Origin: Haloechinothrix alba
Lineage (GTDB): Bacteria; Actinomycetota; Actinomycetes; Mycobacteriales; Pseudonocardiaceae
Assembly (NCBI RefSeq): GCF_900188115.1
Contig: NZ_FZNW01000008.1
Span: 124,001 to 188,000, forward strand
DNA: 64,000 nt
Direction: 5' to 3'
Program-made: the position numbers and the translations under genes
Shown: positions 44,170 through 53,339 of the stretch, in pieces
Numbering within the stretch: position 1 is the stretch's first letter
Layout: every line of letters starts with the position of its first letter
Notes under the pieces: generated by a model
What the model saw: the letters and a program-made list of their open reading frames with translations, nothing else
Told to the model about the DNA's origin: nothing
Database searches by the model: none

Positions 44170-44784
44170 TCAACCGGTCCCGCTCAACGCGCGGCGGAAC
44201 AGCGTCGCGATCTCGCCGTGCTCCGGTGTCTCGTCCACCAGCACGGCTTGCATCAGCAGCCCGCAGAACAGCGCGGCGATCATGCGCCCGGTCATCGGAT
44301 CGGTGCGTGATCCGAACAGCTCCGCCATGGCGTTGTCCCAATCCGCGGCGGCCTTGCGCAGGTGCGGCCGGTGCAGCGCGAGCGCGTACAGGTTGTACTC
44401 GACGATCGTGTGCTCCCGATGCTCGGTGAGCGAACGGACCACGAAGTCGGCCAGCGCGTCCGCGAGGTCGACGCCGGAGTCGAGGGACCGTTCCCACTCG
44501 CGCAGCTGCGTGATGCTGCCCTCTGCTGCCTGCTCGAGGGCGACGGCGACCAGGTCGTCCATCGTCGCGAAGTGATAGGTCGTCGACCCGAGCGGAACTC
44601 CCGCCTGCGCCGCGACGCGGCGGTGCGTCAGCGCGTCGATGCCCTGCTCGGCCACCACCGTGATAGCCGCCCTGGCGATGCGGTTTCGCCGGTCCGGGTC
44701 GTTCGGCCCGCGCCTGCCCTGCGCACGCCCCGGCGATGAGGCACCTGCCTCCCCGTCGCCACCGGCCGCTCTGCTTGTCGTCAT
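44170..44784 (-). CDS. TetR-family regulator (BetI-like context)
   Basis: A 204-residue repressor with an N-terminal HTH: RIARAAITVVAEQGIDALTH then RRVAAQAGVPLGSTTYHFAT. The C-terminal domain is unassigned. It is divergent from a 58-codon scar of a betaine operon, and TetR proteins (BetI) commonly govern such operons, so it may be the stranded regulator of genes now lost. The start chosen is the ATG of MTTSRAAGG. Confidence 0.88.
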   Translation of the reverse strand: MTTSRAAGGDGEAGASSPGRAQGRRGPNDPDRRNRIARAAITVVAEQGIDALTHRRVAAQAGVPLGSTTYHFATMDDLVAVALEQAAEGSITQLREWERSLDSGVDLADALADFVVRSLTEHREHTIVEYNLYALALHRPHLRKAAADWDNAMAELFGSRTDPMTGRMIAALFCGLLMQAVLVDETPEHGEIATLFRRALSGTG

Positions 44785-44972
44785 GACCGCCGAGTACCCC
44801 CTTCGCGCTGTACCAACCGTGCCCTCCGCCTTTTCATGATCACACGAAGGCTCCGTTCCTGGCCGCCCACCTGATGTGGACACCAGTACACATTCTAAGT
44901 ACGCTTGTACGCAGCTTGCGCCTCGCGGCACCAGCATCAAAAGTGTGAACAGCGATTGGGACGACGAACCGG

Positions 44973-45149
44973 ATGAAGGATCTCTACATCGACGGCATCT
45001 GGAGCGGGCCCTCGGCCGAACAGCCGGACAGCACCAGGACCGTACTCAACCCGTACGACGCAGGCGAGCTCACCACGGTCGCCGAGGCAGGCGAGAAGTG
45101 GGTCGAGGAGAACCAGGACGTGGTGCGGACCTGGCTCGGCCAGGAGTGA
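44973..45149 (+). pseudogene. Chimeric ORF: aldehyde dehydrogenase start fused to glycine-betaine-binding protein end
   Basis: A 58-codon frame. Residues 1-39 (MKDLYIDGIWSGPSA..., TRTVLNPYDAGELTTVAEA) match the N-terminus of betaine-aldehyde-type aldehyde dehydrogenases. Residues 40-58 (GEKWVEENQDVVRTWLGQE) match the C-terminal tail of ProX/OpuAC glycine-betaine-binding proteins. Both families occur in choline-betaine operons, so an in-frame deletion of everything between is the simplest reading. A strong terminator follows 5 bases later and a TetR gene is divergent. Whether the peptide is made is unknown. Confidence 0.6.
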
Positions 45150-45153
45150 GTCC

Positions 45154-45194
45154 CTCGCACGAGCACGGCTGATGAACAGCCGTGCTCGTGCGAG
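45154..45194 (+). terminator. Strong intrinsic-type terminator
   Basis: A perfect 17-bp stem (CTCGCACGAGCACGGCT and complement) with a 7-base loop directly follows the chimeric frame. It probably ended the former betaine operon. The DUF2237 gene begins 10 bases after it. Confidence 0.8.
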
Positions 45195-45203
45195 AATCAG
45201 AGT

Positions 45204-45596
45204 ATGACCACCGATCGCAATGTGCTGGGCGGCGAACTCGAGGTCTGCGGTACCGACCCGGTGACCGGTTTCTACCGGGACGGGTGCTGCAACACCGGCG
45301 AGGAGGACCTCGGTAACCACTCGGTATGTGCCGTGGTCACCGCGGATTTCCTCGCCAACCAGCACTCGGCGGACAACGACCTGTCCACGCCACGCCCCGA
45401 GTTCGGCTTCCAGGGGCTCGAGCCGGGCGACCGCTGGTGCGTATGCGCCGCTCGCTGGTTACAAGCCTACGAAGCCGGCGCCGCGCCTCCCGTGGTACTC
45501 GCGGCGACACACGCCAAGGCGCTCGACGTCGTCCCACTGGAGGCGCTCCGGGAGCACGCCGTCGACGTCCCGGCCGACCCCAGCAGCCTGACCTAG
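45204..45596 (+). CDS. DUF2237 family protein
   Basis: A 130-residue protein with the typical cysteine-rich DUF2237 pattern: NVLGGELEVCGTDPVTGFYR, DGCCNTGEED, GNHSVCAVVTADFL, LSTPRPEFGF and GDRWCVCAARW. Function is unknown; conserved cysteines suggest metal binding or redox. It starts shortly after a strong terminator, so its promoter must overlap that stem or read-through is needed. Confidence 0.9.
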   Translation: MTTDRNVLGGELEVCGTDPVTGFYRDGCCNTGEEDLGNHSVCAVVTADFLANQHSADNDLSTPRPEFGFQGLEPGDRWCVCAARWLQAYEAGAAPPVVLAATHAKALDVVPLEALREHAVDVPADPSSLT

Positions 45597-45685
45597 CCGC
45601 CACACCCCGCCACCATCGCGGAGTCATCACGGGCGAGGCGCCCGCACTCCCCGGGGTCGGCCCCGGAGCACGTGTGGGGCCGGCG

Positions 45686-46294
45686 TCAGTCGGCGCCGAG
45701 CATGCGCGATACGAGCCCCGCGTACGCGCGCGCGAGTTCACCGGGATCCGGACCGGTGGAATGCGTGTACCAGCGCGCGACATCGATACTCAGTGACAGC
45801 ACGGCACGTGCTGCTGCCTTCACGTCGTCGACGCGGAAGTCACCGGACGACTGTCCCTCCGTGATCACCTCGCGTACCACGCGCTCGGTCTCCCGTCGCA
45901 GCCCGGCGACGACCTCGAACTCCTCAGGCGGTAACGCGGTCAGCTCGTACTGCACCACCCGGGCGACCAGATGACGGCGGGCGTGCCAGGCGACGAACTC
46001 CTGCACCAGCTCGCGCATCCGCACCACCGGTGGCTCCGGCCGCTGCGCCACCGAGCGCACCAGCGCGAGTGCCTTCTCGTGTCCGGTCCTACTGATGGCG
46101 AACAGCAACGCCGCCTTCGAGGGAAAGTGCACGTAGAGCGCGGCGGGACTCATCCCGGCAGCTGTCGCGATGTCCCGCGTGGTCGTCGCGTGATAGCCAC
46201 GTTCGGCGAAGGACTCGACGGCAGCGGCCATCAGCCTGCGCGCGGCGTCGGGCTGGACGTCGGGCCACAGGTCGAGCGGGGACTGCTCGGTCAT
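45686..46294 (-). CDS. TetR-family regulator of the acyl-CoA dehydrogenase operon
   Basis: A 202-residue repressor with HTH FAERGYHATTTRDIATAAGM and SPAALYVHFPSKAALLFAIS. Its ATG overlaps the stop of the acyl-CoA dehydrogenase gene (ATGA). As the last gene of the operon it probably controls it by feedback, with an acyl-CoA as likely ligand. A palindrome in the operon promoter is a candidate site. Confidence 0.9.
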   Translation of the reverse strand: MTEQSPLDLWPDVQPDAARRLMAAAVESFAERGYHATTTRDIATAAGMSPAALYVHFPSKAALLFAISRTGHEKALALVRSVAQRPEPPVVRMRELVQEFVAWHARRHLVARVVQYELTALPPEEFEVVAGLRRETERVVREVITEGQSSGDFRVDDVKAAARAVLSLSIDVARWYTHSTGPDPGELARAYAGLVSRMLGAD

Positions 46295-47412
46295 GGAGCC
46301 GGATGCAAGTCCACGAGGGGCCCGAGGACGCCGTGATGCGCGCTCGGGCTTCCCAGCGCGATCTCATCGGCCTTGGCACGCTTCAGGTAGAGATGCGCCG
46401 GGTGCTCCCAGGTCATGCCGATCCCACCGTGCAGCTGGACGCACTCCTCCGCCGCGTGCCGTGCCACGCGGGCGCACAACGACTGGGCCACGCCGACGGC
46501 GACGGGAGCGTCGTCGCCCGCTGTCGCCAGCTGGTCGGCCGCGTACCGCGCCGCCGCCCGCGCCACGACCAGCTCGTACCACAGGTCGGCGAGCCGGTGT
46601 TTGAGCGCCTGGTACGACGCCAACGCCCGGCCGAACTGGTACCTCTGCTTGAGGTACTCGACGGTACTGTCCAGGCACCACTCGGCCACACCGACCTGCT
46701 CGGAGGCGAGGACGCCTGCGCCGGTGCGGACCGCGTCCTCCAGCACCGTCGCCGCCAGATCCGGGCCCGCGATCCGTACTCCTGCCACGTCCTCGAGATC
46801 CACATCGGACACCGGCCTCGTGATGTCGAAGGACGTGACCGCGTCGACCGTGACCCCGCTTTCCGTGGCGTCGACGACGTACAGCTCCGGACCTTCCGCT
46901 CCACCGGCGGGAACGATCAGGCAGTCGGCACCCGCGCCTTCGGCGACAGTACGGACCGATCCGGACAGTCTCCCCTCTCTGGCGCGCACCGCGGTGGGAA
47001 AGGACCCACCGACACACGACGACAGCGGGACCACCAGCGTAGCGGTCCGGTTGCCGGCCGCCACCTCGGCGAGTACGGCATCGCGGTGCTCACCTGCCCG
47101 GCATCCGAGCAGCGCGCTGGTGGCCAACACGGCGCTACCGAGGAACGGCACAGGGGCCACGAACCGACCGAGCTCCTCAGCCACGACCGCGACCTCCCGC
47201 ACACTCGCGCCCTGGCCACCGAGCTCGTCCGGGACGTTCAGCGAGGTTGCCCCGAGCTGGGTGGCCAACGTGTGCCACAACGCGGGGTCCCCGGTCCCTC
47301 CTTCCTCGCAGAGCTCGAGAACGCGCTCGGGCGGACACCGGTCCGTGAGCAGGTCCCGTACGCTGGCACGCAGGTCCTGTTCTTCCGTACTGTAAAGCAG
47401 GTTCGGGCTCAT
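46291..47412 (-). CDS. Acyl-CoA dehydrogenase (FadE-like, first type)
   Basis: A 373-residue flavoprotein. N-terminal helical domain (LLYSTEEQDLRASVRDLLTD), middle beta-domain, and C-terminal helices with LHGGIGMTWEHPAHLYLKRA, the FAD-contact segment. The usual catalytic Glu context is poorly kept, as in actinobacterial heterotetrameric FadE pairs. ATG overlaps the upstream dehydrogenase stop by ATGA, supporting a two-subunit enzyme with its neighbour. An ATG six codons upstream is possible. Confidence 0.88.
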   Translation of the reverse strand: MSPNLLYSTEEQDLRASVRDLLTDRCPPERVLELCEEGGTGDPALWHTLATQLGATSLNVPDELGGQGASVREVAVVAEELGRFVAPVPFLGSAVLATSALLGCRAGEHRDAVLAEVAAGNRTATLVVPLSSCVGGSFPTAVRAREGRLSGSVRTVAEGAGADCLIVPAGGAEGPELYVVDATESGVTVDAVTSFDITRPVSDVDLEDVAGVRIAGPDLAATVLEDAVRTGAGVLASEQVGVAEWCLDSTVEYLKQRYQFGRALASYQALKHRLADLWYELVVARAAARYAADQLATAGDDAPVAVGVAQSLCARVARHAAEECVQLHGGIGMTWEHPAHLYLKRAKADEIALGSPSAHHGVLGPLVDLHPAP

Positions 47413-48617
47413 CGCGGCAGATCCTTCCATGGCACGTCCTTGTCGGCGCGCGCCTCCGCTGGCAATCCGAGCACGCGCTCGGCGATGATGTTGCGCAGTA
47501 CCTCGGAGGTTCCCCCCTCGATCGAGTTACCCTTCGCCCTGAGGTAGCGGTACCCGGCAGTTCGCCCGGTGAAGTTGACCGTTTCCGGGCGACGCAGGCT
47601 CCAGTCGTCGTACCGCAGGCCCTCCTGCCCGAGCAGCTCCAGCTCCAGCCCGGACAGCTCCTGGGACAGCCGAGCGAAGCCGAGCTTCATCGCAGACCCT
47701 TCCGGCCCTGGAGAACCGGCCGCGAGCTGCTGTCCCAGGCGCTTGCCTGCCAGGCGCAAGGCCTCCGCCTCGACCCACAGCGCCATGAGCCGGTCATAGG
47801 TCGCCGCGTCAGCACCCTCCGGACGCTTTCGCCATGTGTCGGCGACGACACCCGACATACCGCCCTCGCGGGGCATCGGCCTGCCGCCGATGGCCACCCG
47901 CTCGTTCATCAGTGTCGTCTGGGCGACACGCCACCCCTCGCCGACCTCGCCGAGGCGGTTGGAGTCCGGGATCCACGCATCGCTGAGGAAGACCTCGTTG
48001 AACTCCGCCTCCCCGGTGATCTGGCGTAGCGGTCGCACCTCGACACCGGGGTCGGTCATGTCGCAGACGAAGTAGCTCATTCCCTTGTGCTTCGGCGCGT
48101 CGGGATCCGTCCGCGCCAGCAAGATCGCCCACCTGGCGTTGTGCGCGCTCGATGTCCAGACCTTCTGACCGGTCACACGCCAGCCATCACCCTTGCGCTC
48201 CGCCCGCGTACCCACCGACGCGAGGTCGGATCCGGCGCCGGGCTCGCTGAACAGCTGGCACCACACCTCCTCCCCGGTCCACAAGGGTCGCAGGAAACCC
48301 TGCTTCTGCTCTTCGGTTCCGAAAGCCAGAATCGTCGGAGCGGCCATACCCAGCCCGATACCGATCCTGGAAGGCTCGTTGTCCGGAGCACCCGCGGCTT
48401 CGAGCTCGGCATCGACGACCGGCTGCAGTGCACGCGGGGCACCGAGCCCGCCGAGCCCCTCCGGGTAGTGCACCCACGCGAGGCCCGCGTCGAACCGGGC
48501 GCGCAGGAACTCCCCGCGATCGGTCGTCGCGGGGTCGTTCGATGCCAGGAACTCGCGCGTCCGGGAACGTAGCCCCTCGGCGTCGAGCTCGACGGTGTCG
48601 GCAACGGATTCGCTCAT
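47409..48617 (-). CDS. Acyl-CoA dehydrogenase (FadE-like, second type)
   Basis: A 402-residue acyl-CoA dehydrogenase with CQLFSEPGAGSDLASVGTRA, VTGQKVWTSSAHNARWAILL and IEGGTSEVLRNIIAERVLGL. It is coupled to the second dehydrogenase gene; in actinobacteria such adjacent pairs often form alpha2beta2 enzymes acting on steroid side chains or unusual acyl chains. I start at MSESVADTVELD, 4 bases after the SDR stop. Confidence 0.92.
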   Translation of the reverse strand: MSESVADTVELDAEGLRSRTREFLASNDPATTDRGEFLRARFDAGLAWVHYPEGLGGLGAPRALQPVVDAELEAAGAPDNEPSRIGIGLGMAAPTILAFGTEEQKQGFLRPLWTGEEVWCQLFSEPGAGSDLASVGTRAERKGDGWRVTGQKVWTSSAHNARWAILLARTDPDAPKHKGMSYFVCDMTDPGVEVRPLRQITGEAEFNEVFLSDAWIPDSNRLGEVGEGWRVAQTTLMNERVAIGGRPMPREGGMSGVVADTWRKRPEGADAATYDRLMALWVEAEALRLAGKRLGQQLAAGSPGPEGSAMKLGFARLSQELSGLELELLGQEGLRYDDWSLRRPETVNFTGRTAGYRYLRAKGNSIEGGTSEVLRNIIAERVLGLPAEARADKDVPWKDLPR

Positions 48618-48621
48618 CAGC

Positions 48622-49377
48622 TCAGTCCCTCGGTCCGCCTGCGATGTAGATGACTTGACCCGAGATGAACCCGGCCTCCTCGCTGACCAGGAACGACACC
48701 GTGGCCGCGATATCGGACGGCTGCCCGACCCTGCGCACAGGTATCTGCTCGGCCGCCCCCTTCTTGAAGTCCTCGTACGGCACGCCCACACGTTCGGCCG
48801 TGGCCGCGGTCATCTCGCTCTCGATGAAGCCGGGCGCGATGGCGTTGGCCGTGACGCCGAACTTGCCGAGCTCGACAGCGAGCGTCTTGGTGAACCCCTG
48901 CAGCCCCGCCTTCGCCGTGGAGTAGTTCGCCTGCCCCCTGTTGCCGAGCGCGGACACGCTGGAGAGGTTCACCACGCGCCCCCAGCCCGCCTCGGTCTGG
49001 TGAGCCTGCACGGCCCTGCTCATCAGGAACGAGCCCCGCAGGTGCACGCCCATCACCGCGTCCCAGTCCTCGTCGCTCATCTTGAACAGCAGGTTGTCCC
49101 TGGTGATGCCGGCGTTGTTCACCAGCACCGTTGGCGCGCCGAGCTCCTCGGTCACCCGTCGCACGGCCGCTTCGACGTCCGCTGAGGAGCTGACGTCCGC
49201 GCCGACCGCGATGGCCCGGCCACCGGCCGAGGTGATCGCCGCGATCGTCTCCGTGCAGCTGGACTCGTCCAGGTCGACGACACCGACGGCGAAACCGTCC
49301 TGCGCCAGCCGTACGGCGATCGCCGCGCCGATGCCGCGCGCGGCGCCGGTGACGATGGCGGTACGTGATTGGGTCAC
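48622..49377 (-). CDS. SDR-family 3-oxoacyl reductase (FabG-like)
   Basis: A 251-residue short-chain dehydrogenase with TGAARGIG, NNAG, the catalytic S-Y-K in SSVSA...YSTAKAG and IAPGFIESEM. It reduces a 3-oxoacyl-thioester or oxidises the hydroxyacyl form in a degradation pathway, given the two dehydrogenases after it. GTG start with GGAGG upstream. First gene of the operon. Confidence 0.92.
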   Translation of the reverse strand: MTQSRTAIVTGAARGIGAAIAVRLAQDGFAVGVVDLDESSCTETIAAITSAGGRAIAVGADVSSSADVEAAVRRVTEELGAPTVLVNNAGITRDNLLFKMSDEDWDAVMGVHLRGSFLMSRAVQAHQTEAGWGRVVNLSSVSALGNRGQANYSTAKAGLQGFTKTLAVELGKFGVTANAIAPGFIESEMTAATAERVGVPYEDFKKGAAEQIPVRRVGQPSDIAATVSFLVSEEAGFISGQVIYIAGGPRD

Positions 49378-49424
49378 GGTTGCCTCCAACAGAATCGCTG
49401 TCCGACAGCTCAACCCATGACAGG

Positions 49425-49440
49425 CTAAGCAACCGCTTAG
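49425..49440. promoter_or_regulatory. Candidate TetR operator of the SDR/ACAD operon
   Basis: CTAAGCAACCGCTTAG has perfect 6-base arms with a 4-base centre, 48 bases upstream of the operon's first start codon. This size and position fit a TetR dimer site for the operon's own regulator. Confidence 0.6.
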
Positions 49441-49615
49441 TACGTTACCGCCCCATGCCTCCCCCTGTCCAGCACCACATGAGTAATGATCGCGCGCGGG
49501 GCGGGGCACGGCGCACCACTCGCACGGCGCACGCCACCGGCCCCGAGAAACCGCCGGGTCCCGCTACGGCTGAGCGCGCGCCGAACGCCCCGTCACAACG
49601 GCAGCGAAACGGCGA

Positions 49616-49648
49616 ATGGCTAGGCAGACCCCCAGACTGCCTAGCCAT
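49616..49648. other. 12-bp stem-loop in the divergent region
   Basis: Perfect 12-base arms (ATGGCTAGGCAG and complement) flank a 9-base loop between the divergent SDR operon and the XRE gene. It is far from either start codon (158-239 bases). It might be a transcription boundary or a separate regulator site. Confidence 0.45.
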
Positions 49649-49748
49649 GCGAGACACACCTCAGAATGCGCTCCGACGTGGCGCATTCACATGAGTTGCT
49701 GTCACCATCGGAACCTATCGAGGCAACTGGCGCAGCGTCAACCGATGT

Positions 49749-49777
49749 GATGTACATCCATGTATCCTCTTTACATC
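49749..49777 (+). promoter_or_regulatory. Candidate autoregulatory operator of the XRE gene
   Basis: A 10-base perfect palindrome GATGTACATC is followed by further ATGT/ACAT words and ends with TACATC, so that GATGTA and TACATC also form an outer repeat. The stretch is AT-rich and lies 29-57 bases before the XRE start, where its promoter should be. Confidence 0.5.
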
Positions 49778-49805
49778 AGTTGAAATTCGTAACGGAGGTT
49801 GTGGC

Positions 49806-50237
49806 ATGTCCGCAGGGGAGCTCGGAACACTGGCAGATCGCATCAATCACCTGTTCGCCACGGTGCACCCCGCGGGCCGCGGCCCGTACAGCAACGAGGA
49901 GGCCGCCGCCGCAATCACCGAGCAGGCCTCGACGTCCATCTCGGCCACCTACATCTGGATGCTGCGGAAGGGGCATCGGGACAACCCTACGATGAAGCAC
50001 CTCGAAGCCCTCGCCACGTTCTTCGGGGTTCCCGCGGCCTACTTCTTCGACGACGCGATCGCCGCGGACGTCGCCGCCGAGCTGGAGGCACTCACCGCGC
50101 TGAAGAACGCGGGAGTCCACCACGTCGCGCTGCGTGCCGCAGGGCTGTCCGAGCGCAGCCTGGACTCGATCATCGACGTGATCAACCGTGTCCGGGAGCT
50201 GGAGGGTTTGCCCCGCGAGGACGATTCCCGACAATGA
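49806..50237 (+). CDS. XRE-type, EspR-like transcriptional regulator
   Basis: A 143-residue helix-turn-helix protein. The N-terminal part (LADRINHLFATVHPAGRGPY, then SATYIWMLRKGHRDNPTMKH and LEALATFFGVPAAYFFDD) strongly resembles mycobacterial EspR, and the C-terminal helices (EALTALKNAGVHHVALRAAG) match its dimerisation region. ATG with GGAGG at 7 bases. It leads a cassette with a metallopeptidase and a membrane protein. It could be an authentic EspR relative or the local repressor of the cassette. Confidence 0.88.
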   Translation: MSAGELGTLADRINHLFATVHPAGRGPYSNEEAAAAITEQASTSISATYIWMLRKGHRDNPTMKHLEALATFFGVPAAYFFDDAIAADVAAELEALTALKNAGVHHVALRAAGLSERSLDSIIDVINRVRELEGLPREDDSRQ

Positions 50238-50301
50238 AGCAGGGACGACGTCAGCGTCACGTTCCGCGCGCGTGCCCGCGGGACCCAGGACGACGAGCAG
50301 T

Positions 50302-50865
50302 ATGGGACAGCCCCAGGTGAACAGGGACGGACTGAAGCGGCGATGCCGGAAGCGACTGCGAGAGCTGGAGCTACCGGATCCCTTCGACCTCGACAGGTTC
50401 TGCGCGAGCCTGAGCGAACGGACGGGTCGTCCCATCCGCCTGCTTGCCCTCGAGCTCTCCCCACCCGGCCCCTGCGGGATGTGGCTGTGCACCGCGACGA
50501 CCGACTACGTGATCTACCAGTCGGCGACCGACCCGCTCCATCAGGAGCACATCGTCCTCCACGAGCTCAGCCACATCGCCTGCGCGCACAGCGCGACCTC
50601 CGTACTGCGCGCGGACACGGCCGAGCGGCTCCTGCCACACCTCGACGGCGACATGGTGCACAGCGTCCTCTCCCGTAGCCACTACACGCAGGAGCAGGAA
50701 CTCGAGGCCGAGTTGATGGCCTCATTGATCCTGCACAGGGCCCGCAAGGACTCGCGGGCGAAGGCGAAGCCGGACCGCAGGGTCCCGCTCTCCGCGGAGG
50801 ACGACGCCAGGATCGCCGCGCGGATCGAGCGATCCCTGCAAACTCCGGTGAGGTACCGGCCGTGA
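50302..50865 (+). CDS. ImmA/IrrE-like zinc metallopeptidase
   Basis: A 187-residue protein with a zinc-peptidase motif HELSH at about 87-91 and a downstream QELEAELMASLIL helix that would give the third ligand. This is the ImmA/IrrE arrangement, in which the peptidase cleaves an XRE-type repressor. The upstream gene encodes such a regulator. The stop is coupled by GTGA to the membrane protein gene. I start at MGQPQVNRDG; GTG five codons later is possible. Confidence 0.85.
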   Translation: MGQPQVNRDGLKRRCRKRLRELELPDPFDLDRFCASLSERTGRPIRLLALELSPPGPCGMWLCTATTDYVIYQSATDPLHQEHIVLHELSHIACAHSATSVLRADTAERLLPHLDGDMVHSVLSRSHYTQEQELEAELMASLILHRARKDSRAKAKPDRRVPLSAEDDARIAARIERSLQTPVRYRP

Positions 50866-52100
50866 CGACGGCCCTGTACTCGCTGTGCGCCGCCGGCGCC
50901 TGGGTCGCGGCAGGATACAAGCTCTCCGCGACGCGCAGGCTCCGCGACCCCACCGTGACCGCGGTGTGCGTGACCTTGGCCCTGATGGGCATGGTGCTCA
51001 CCGCGTCCATCCCACCGTTACGGGTGTGGCTCGACCACCAGCTCGCGTCTGTCAACTTCGGAGTCCTGCTCACCCTCGTCTGCGTGGTCGCGTTCAGCAC
51101 GTCCGCGCAGGTCATGCTGCTGCTGTGGACCAGAACCGCCGAAGACGCCCGCGGGGCCGTCCGCAACCGGCTCATCGCGCTTGCCGGGGTCGTTGTCCTG
51201 ATGACCGCGCTCTTCCTCGCTGCACACCCTGGCCCACACGACCACTCGTTCTCCCGCGGCAGCGCCGGGAACCTCGGCTACGCGGCCTGCCTGCTGATCT
51301 ACCTGGCAGCACTCGGCATCGCCATGCTCGCCATCGCCAGGCTCGGATGGCGGTACGCGCGCCTGACCGACCGTCCGCTGGTGGCGCACGGGTTACGGTT
51401 GGCGGCAGCCGGATCCACACTCGTGCTCGCCTACTGCGTGTACCGGCTCGGCACCCTCGTCGGCGCCTGGTTCGGCAGGGACACGGCGTACCCGGAGACG
51501 CTTCTGCGACTCATCGCGGGCAGCGGGGCGTTGCTGATCATGCTGGGACTGACCTTGCCGTCCTGGGGTCCCCGGTTCGTCCACGGCATCGACCATCTCC
51601 GGCGTTACGCCCGCTACCGGCGCCTACGCTCGCTGTGGCAGTCGATCGTGGCCGGTCGGCACCCGGAGCTCGTCCTCGAGCACTCGACCGCCAGAGCATT
51701 ACGCAGGTTCGCCCCCGGCGAGCTGCACTTTCGCGTGTACCGCCGCATCATCGAGCTGTCCGACGCGCGGCTGGCGTTGCGCCCCTACATCGACCCCGAC
51801 GCGCGGGAACGAGCCCGCCTGCTGACCAGGCATCTGGACGAGCAGGAACGCTCCGCGATCGTCGCCGCCACCGAGCTGCGCAGCGCAGTCCGGGCCGAGC
51901 AATCCGCTGCTCCTGCCGGCCACGAGTCACCCGGGACGGAACCGGCACCGCTCGACGGCGACGTCGCATCCGCGCTCGCATGGTGGGCACGTGTCGCGCG
52001 AGCGTACGCCCGGTCCGAGTGGGTCGCCGAGGCCCTGGCCGCGCCTACGGACGCGGACGTGTACGCGGCTACGCCGGGTTCTCCGCGGCGACCTGGGTGA
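50862..52100 (+). CDS. Seven-TM membrane protein of the MAB_1171c type, unknown function
   Basis: A 412-residue protein with seven hydrophobic helices in the first ~240 residues and a charged cytoplasmic domain of about 170 residues ([14 protein letters not shown]..., [20 protein letters not shown]). It resembles proteins named MAB_1171c-family putative transporters, which commonly accompany XRE and ImmA genes in actinomycetes. No transport motif is visible. The GTG start overlaps the peptidase stop. Its end overlaps the convergent add gene by 32 bases. Confidence 0.82.
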   Translation: MTTALYSLCAAGAWVAAGYKLSATRRLRDPTVTAVCVTLALMGMVLTASIPPLRVWLDHQLASVNFGVLLTLVCVVAFSTSAQVMLLLWTRTAEDARGAVRNRLIALAGVVVLMTALFLAAHPGPHDHSFSRGSAGNLGYAACLLIYLAALGIAMLAIARLGWRYARLTDRPLVAHGLRLAAAGSTLVLAYCVYRLGTLVGAWFGRDTAYPETLLRLIAGSGALLIMLGLTLPSWGPRFVHGIDHLRRYARYRRLRSLWQSIVAGRHPELVLEHSTARALRRFAPGELHFRVYRRIIELSDARLALRPYIDPDARERARLLTRHLDEQERSAIVAATELRSAVRAEQSAAPAGHESPGTEPAPLDGDVASALAWWARVARAYARSEWVAEALAAPTDADVYAATPGSPRRPG

Positions 52101-53205
52101 ACAGCCGCTCCGCTCGCAATGCGGCGTAGCCGGGCTTGATGACATCGTTGATCAGGGCGAGGCGCTGGTCGAACGGGAGGAACGCCGACTTCATCGCGTT
52201 GACCGTGAACCACTGCAGGTCGTCGAGCGTGTAGCCGAAGGCGTCCACGAGCTCGGTGAACTCGCGGCTCATGCACGTCCCGCCCATGAGCCGGTTGTCG
52301 GTGTTGACGGTGACGCGGAAGTACAGGCTGCGCAACAGCCGGATCGGGTGCTCGGAGATCGAGGGAGCCGCGCCCGTCTGCACGTTGGAGGTCGGGCACA
52401 TCTCCAGGGGGATACGCAGGTCCCGCACGTAGGAGGCCAGCCTGCCGAGGCGCACGCTTCCGGAGTCCGAGACGGTGATGTCGTCCACGATCCGCACGCC
52501 GTGCCCCAGGCGCTCCGCGCCGCATCGCTGGATCGCCTCCCAGATCGACGGGAGACCGAAAGCCTCGCCCGCGTGGATCGTGAAGTGCGCGTTCTGCCTG
52601 CGCAGGTACTCGAAGGTGTCCAGGTTCCTTGTCGGGGGGAACCCGGCCTCCGGGCCTGCGATGTCGAATCCCAGCACACCCTCGTCCCGGTACCGTACGG
52701 CCAGCTCGGCGATCTCCCCCGAGCGCGCGTTCTGGCGCATCGCGCACAGCAGCGTACCCATCCGGATCCGCCTGCCGGAGGCAGCGGTACGGCGCTCGCC
52801 CTCGCGGAACCCCTCCTGGACAGCCTCCACCACCTCGGGCAGCGTGAGCCCCGACTCCAGGAACAGCTCGGGCGCGTAACGCACCTCGGCGTAGACGACT
52901 CCGTCCGCGGCGAGATCCTCCGCGCACTCGGCAGCGACGCGTGCCAGCGCGTCCGCGGACTGCATCACACCGACGGTGTGACCGAACGTCTCCAGGTAGC
53001 GCTCGAGCGACCCCGAGTCGGCGGCGTTCACGAACCATTCACCGAGCTCGCCCGCGTCGGTGGTGGGGAGCTTGTGGTACCCGGTCTCGCCTGCGAGCTC
53101 GACCACCGTCTCCGGACGCACGCCACCATCCAGGTGATCGTGCAGCACCACCTTGGGTGCCCGGCGGATCCGATCCCGCGTCGCGGCGTTCAGTTCGTCC
53201 TGCAC
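52069..53205 (-). CDS. add: Adenosine deaminase
   Basis: A 378-residue metal-dependent deaminase converting adenosine to inosine. Zinc ligands and catalytic residues sit in [18 protein letters not shown] (His and Glu), ERLGHGVRI and [10 protein letters not shown] start at GTG ([10 protein letters not shown]), which has AGGAGG 5 bases upstream. Confidence 0.95.
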   Translation of the reverse strand: MQDELNAATRDRIRRAPKVVLHDHLDGGVRPETVVELAGETGYHKLPTTDAGELGEWFVNAADSGSLERYLETFGHTVGVMQSADALARVAAECAEDLAADGVVYAEVRYAPELFLESGLTLPEVVEAVQEGFREGERRTAASGRRIRMGTLLCAMRQNARSGEIAELAVRYRDEGVLGFDIAGPEAGFPPTRNLDTFEYLRRQNAHFTIHAGEAFGLPSIWEAIQRCGAERLGHGVRIVDDITVSDSGSVRLGRLASYVRDLRIPLEMCPTSNVQTGAAPSISEHPIRLLRSLYFRVTVNTDNRLMGGTCMSREFTELVDAFGYTLDDLQWFTVNAMKSAFLPFDQRLALINDVIKPGYAALRAERLFTQVAAENPA

Positions 53206-53339
53206 CCGCACCTCCTCATGGCCGGTTCGCGGCTCATGGCCGACTGGCAGTAGACCTGGCTCGGCGCGCGTCCCTGTGGGGATCGCACCGGGGCCCACGT
53301 CCAGGATCGCACGAATCCGCCCGTCTCCCGTGCACCTGC

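Noticed and set aside
50188-50301. N-terminal extension of the ImmA-like peptidase
   Set aside because: The extra 38 codons overlap the preceding regulator gene and are low-complexity; the ATG at 50302 gives the usual family length.
52069-52100. Meaningful antisense regulation from the 32-base overlap of convergent genes
   Set aside because: A second overlap of the same size occurs at 38880-38911, but tail-to-tail overlaps are common in dense actinomycete DNA, so I do not treat it as a finding.
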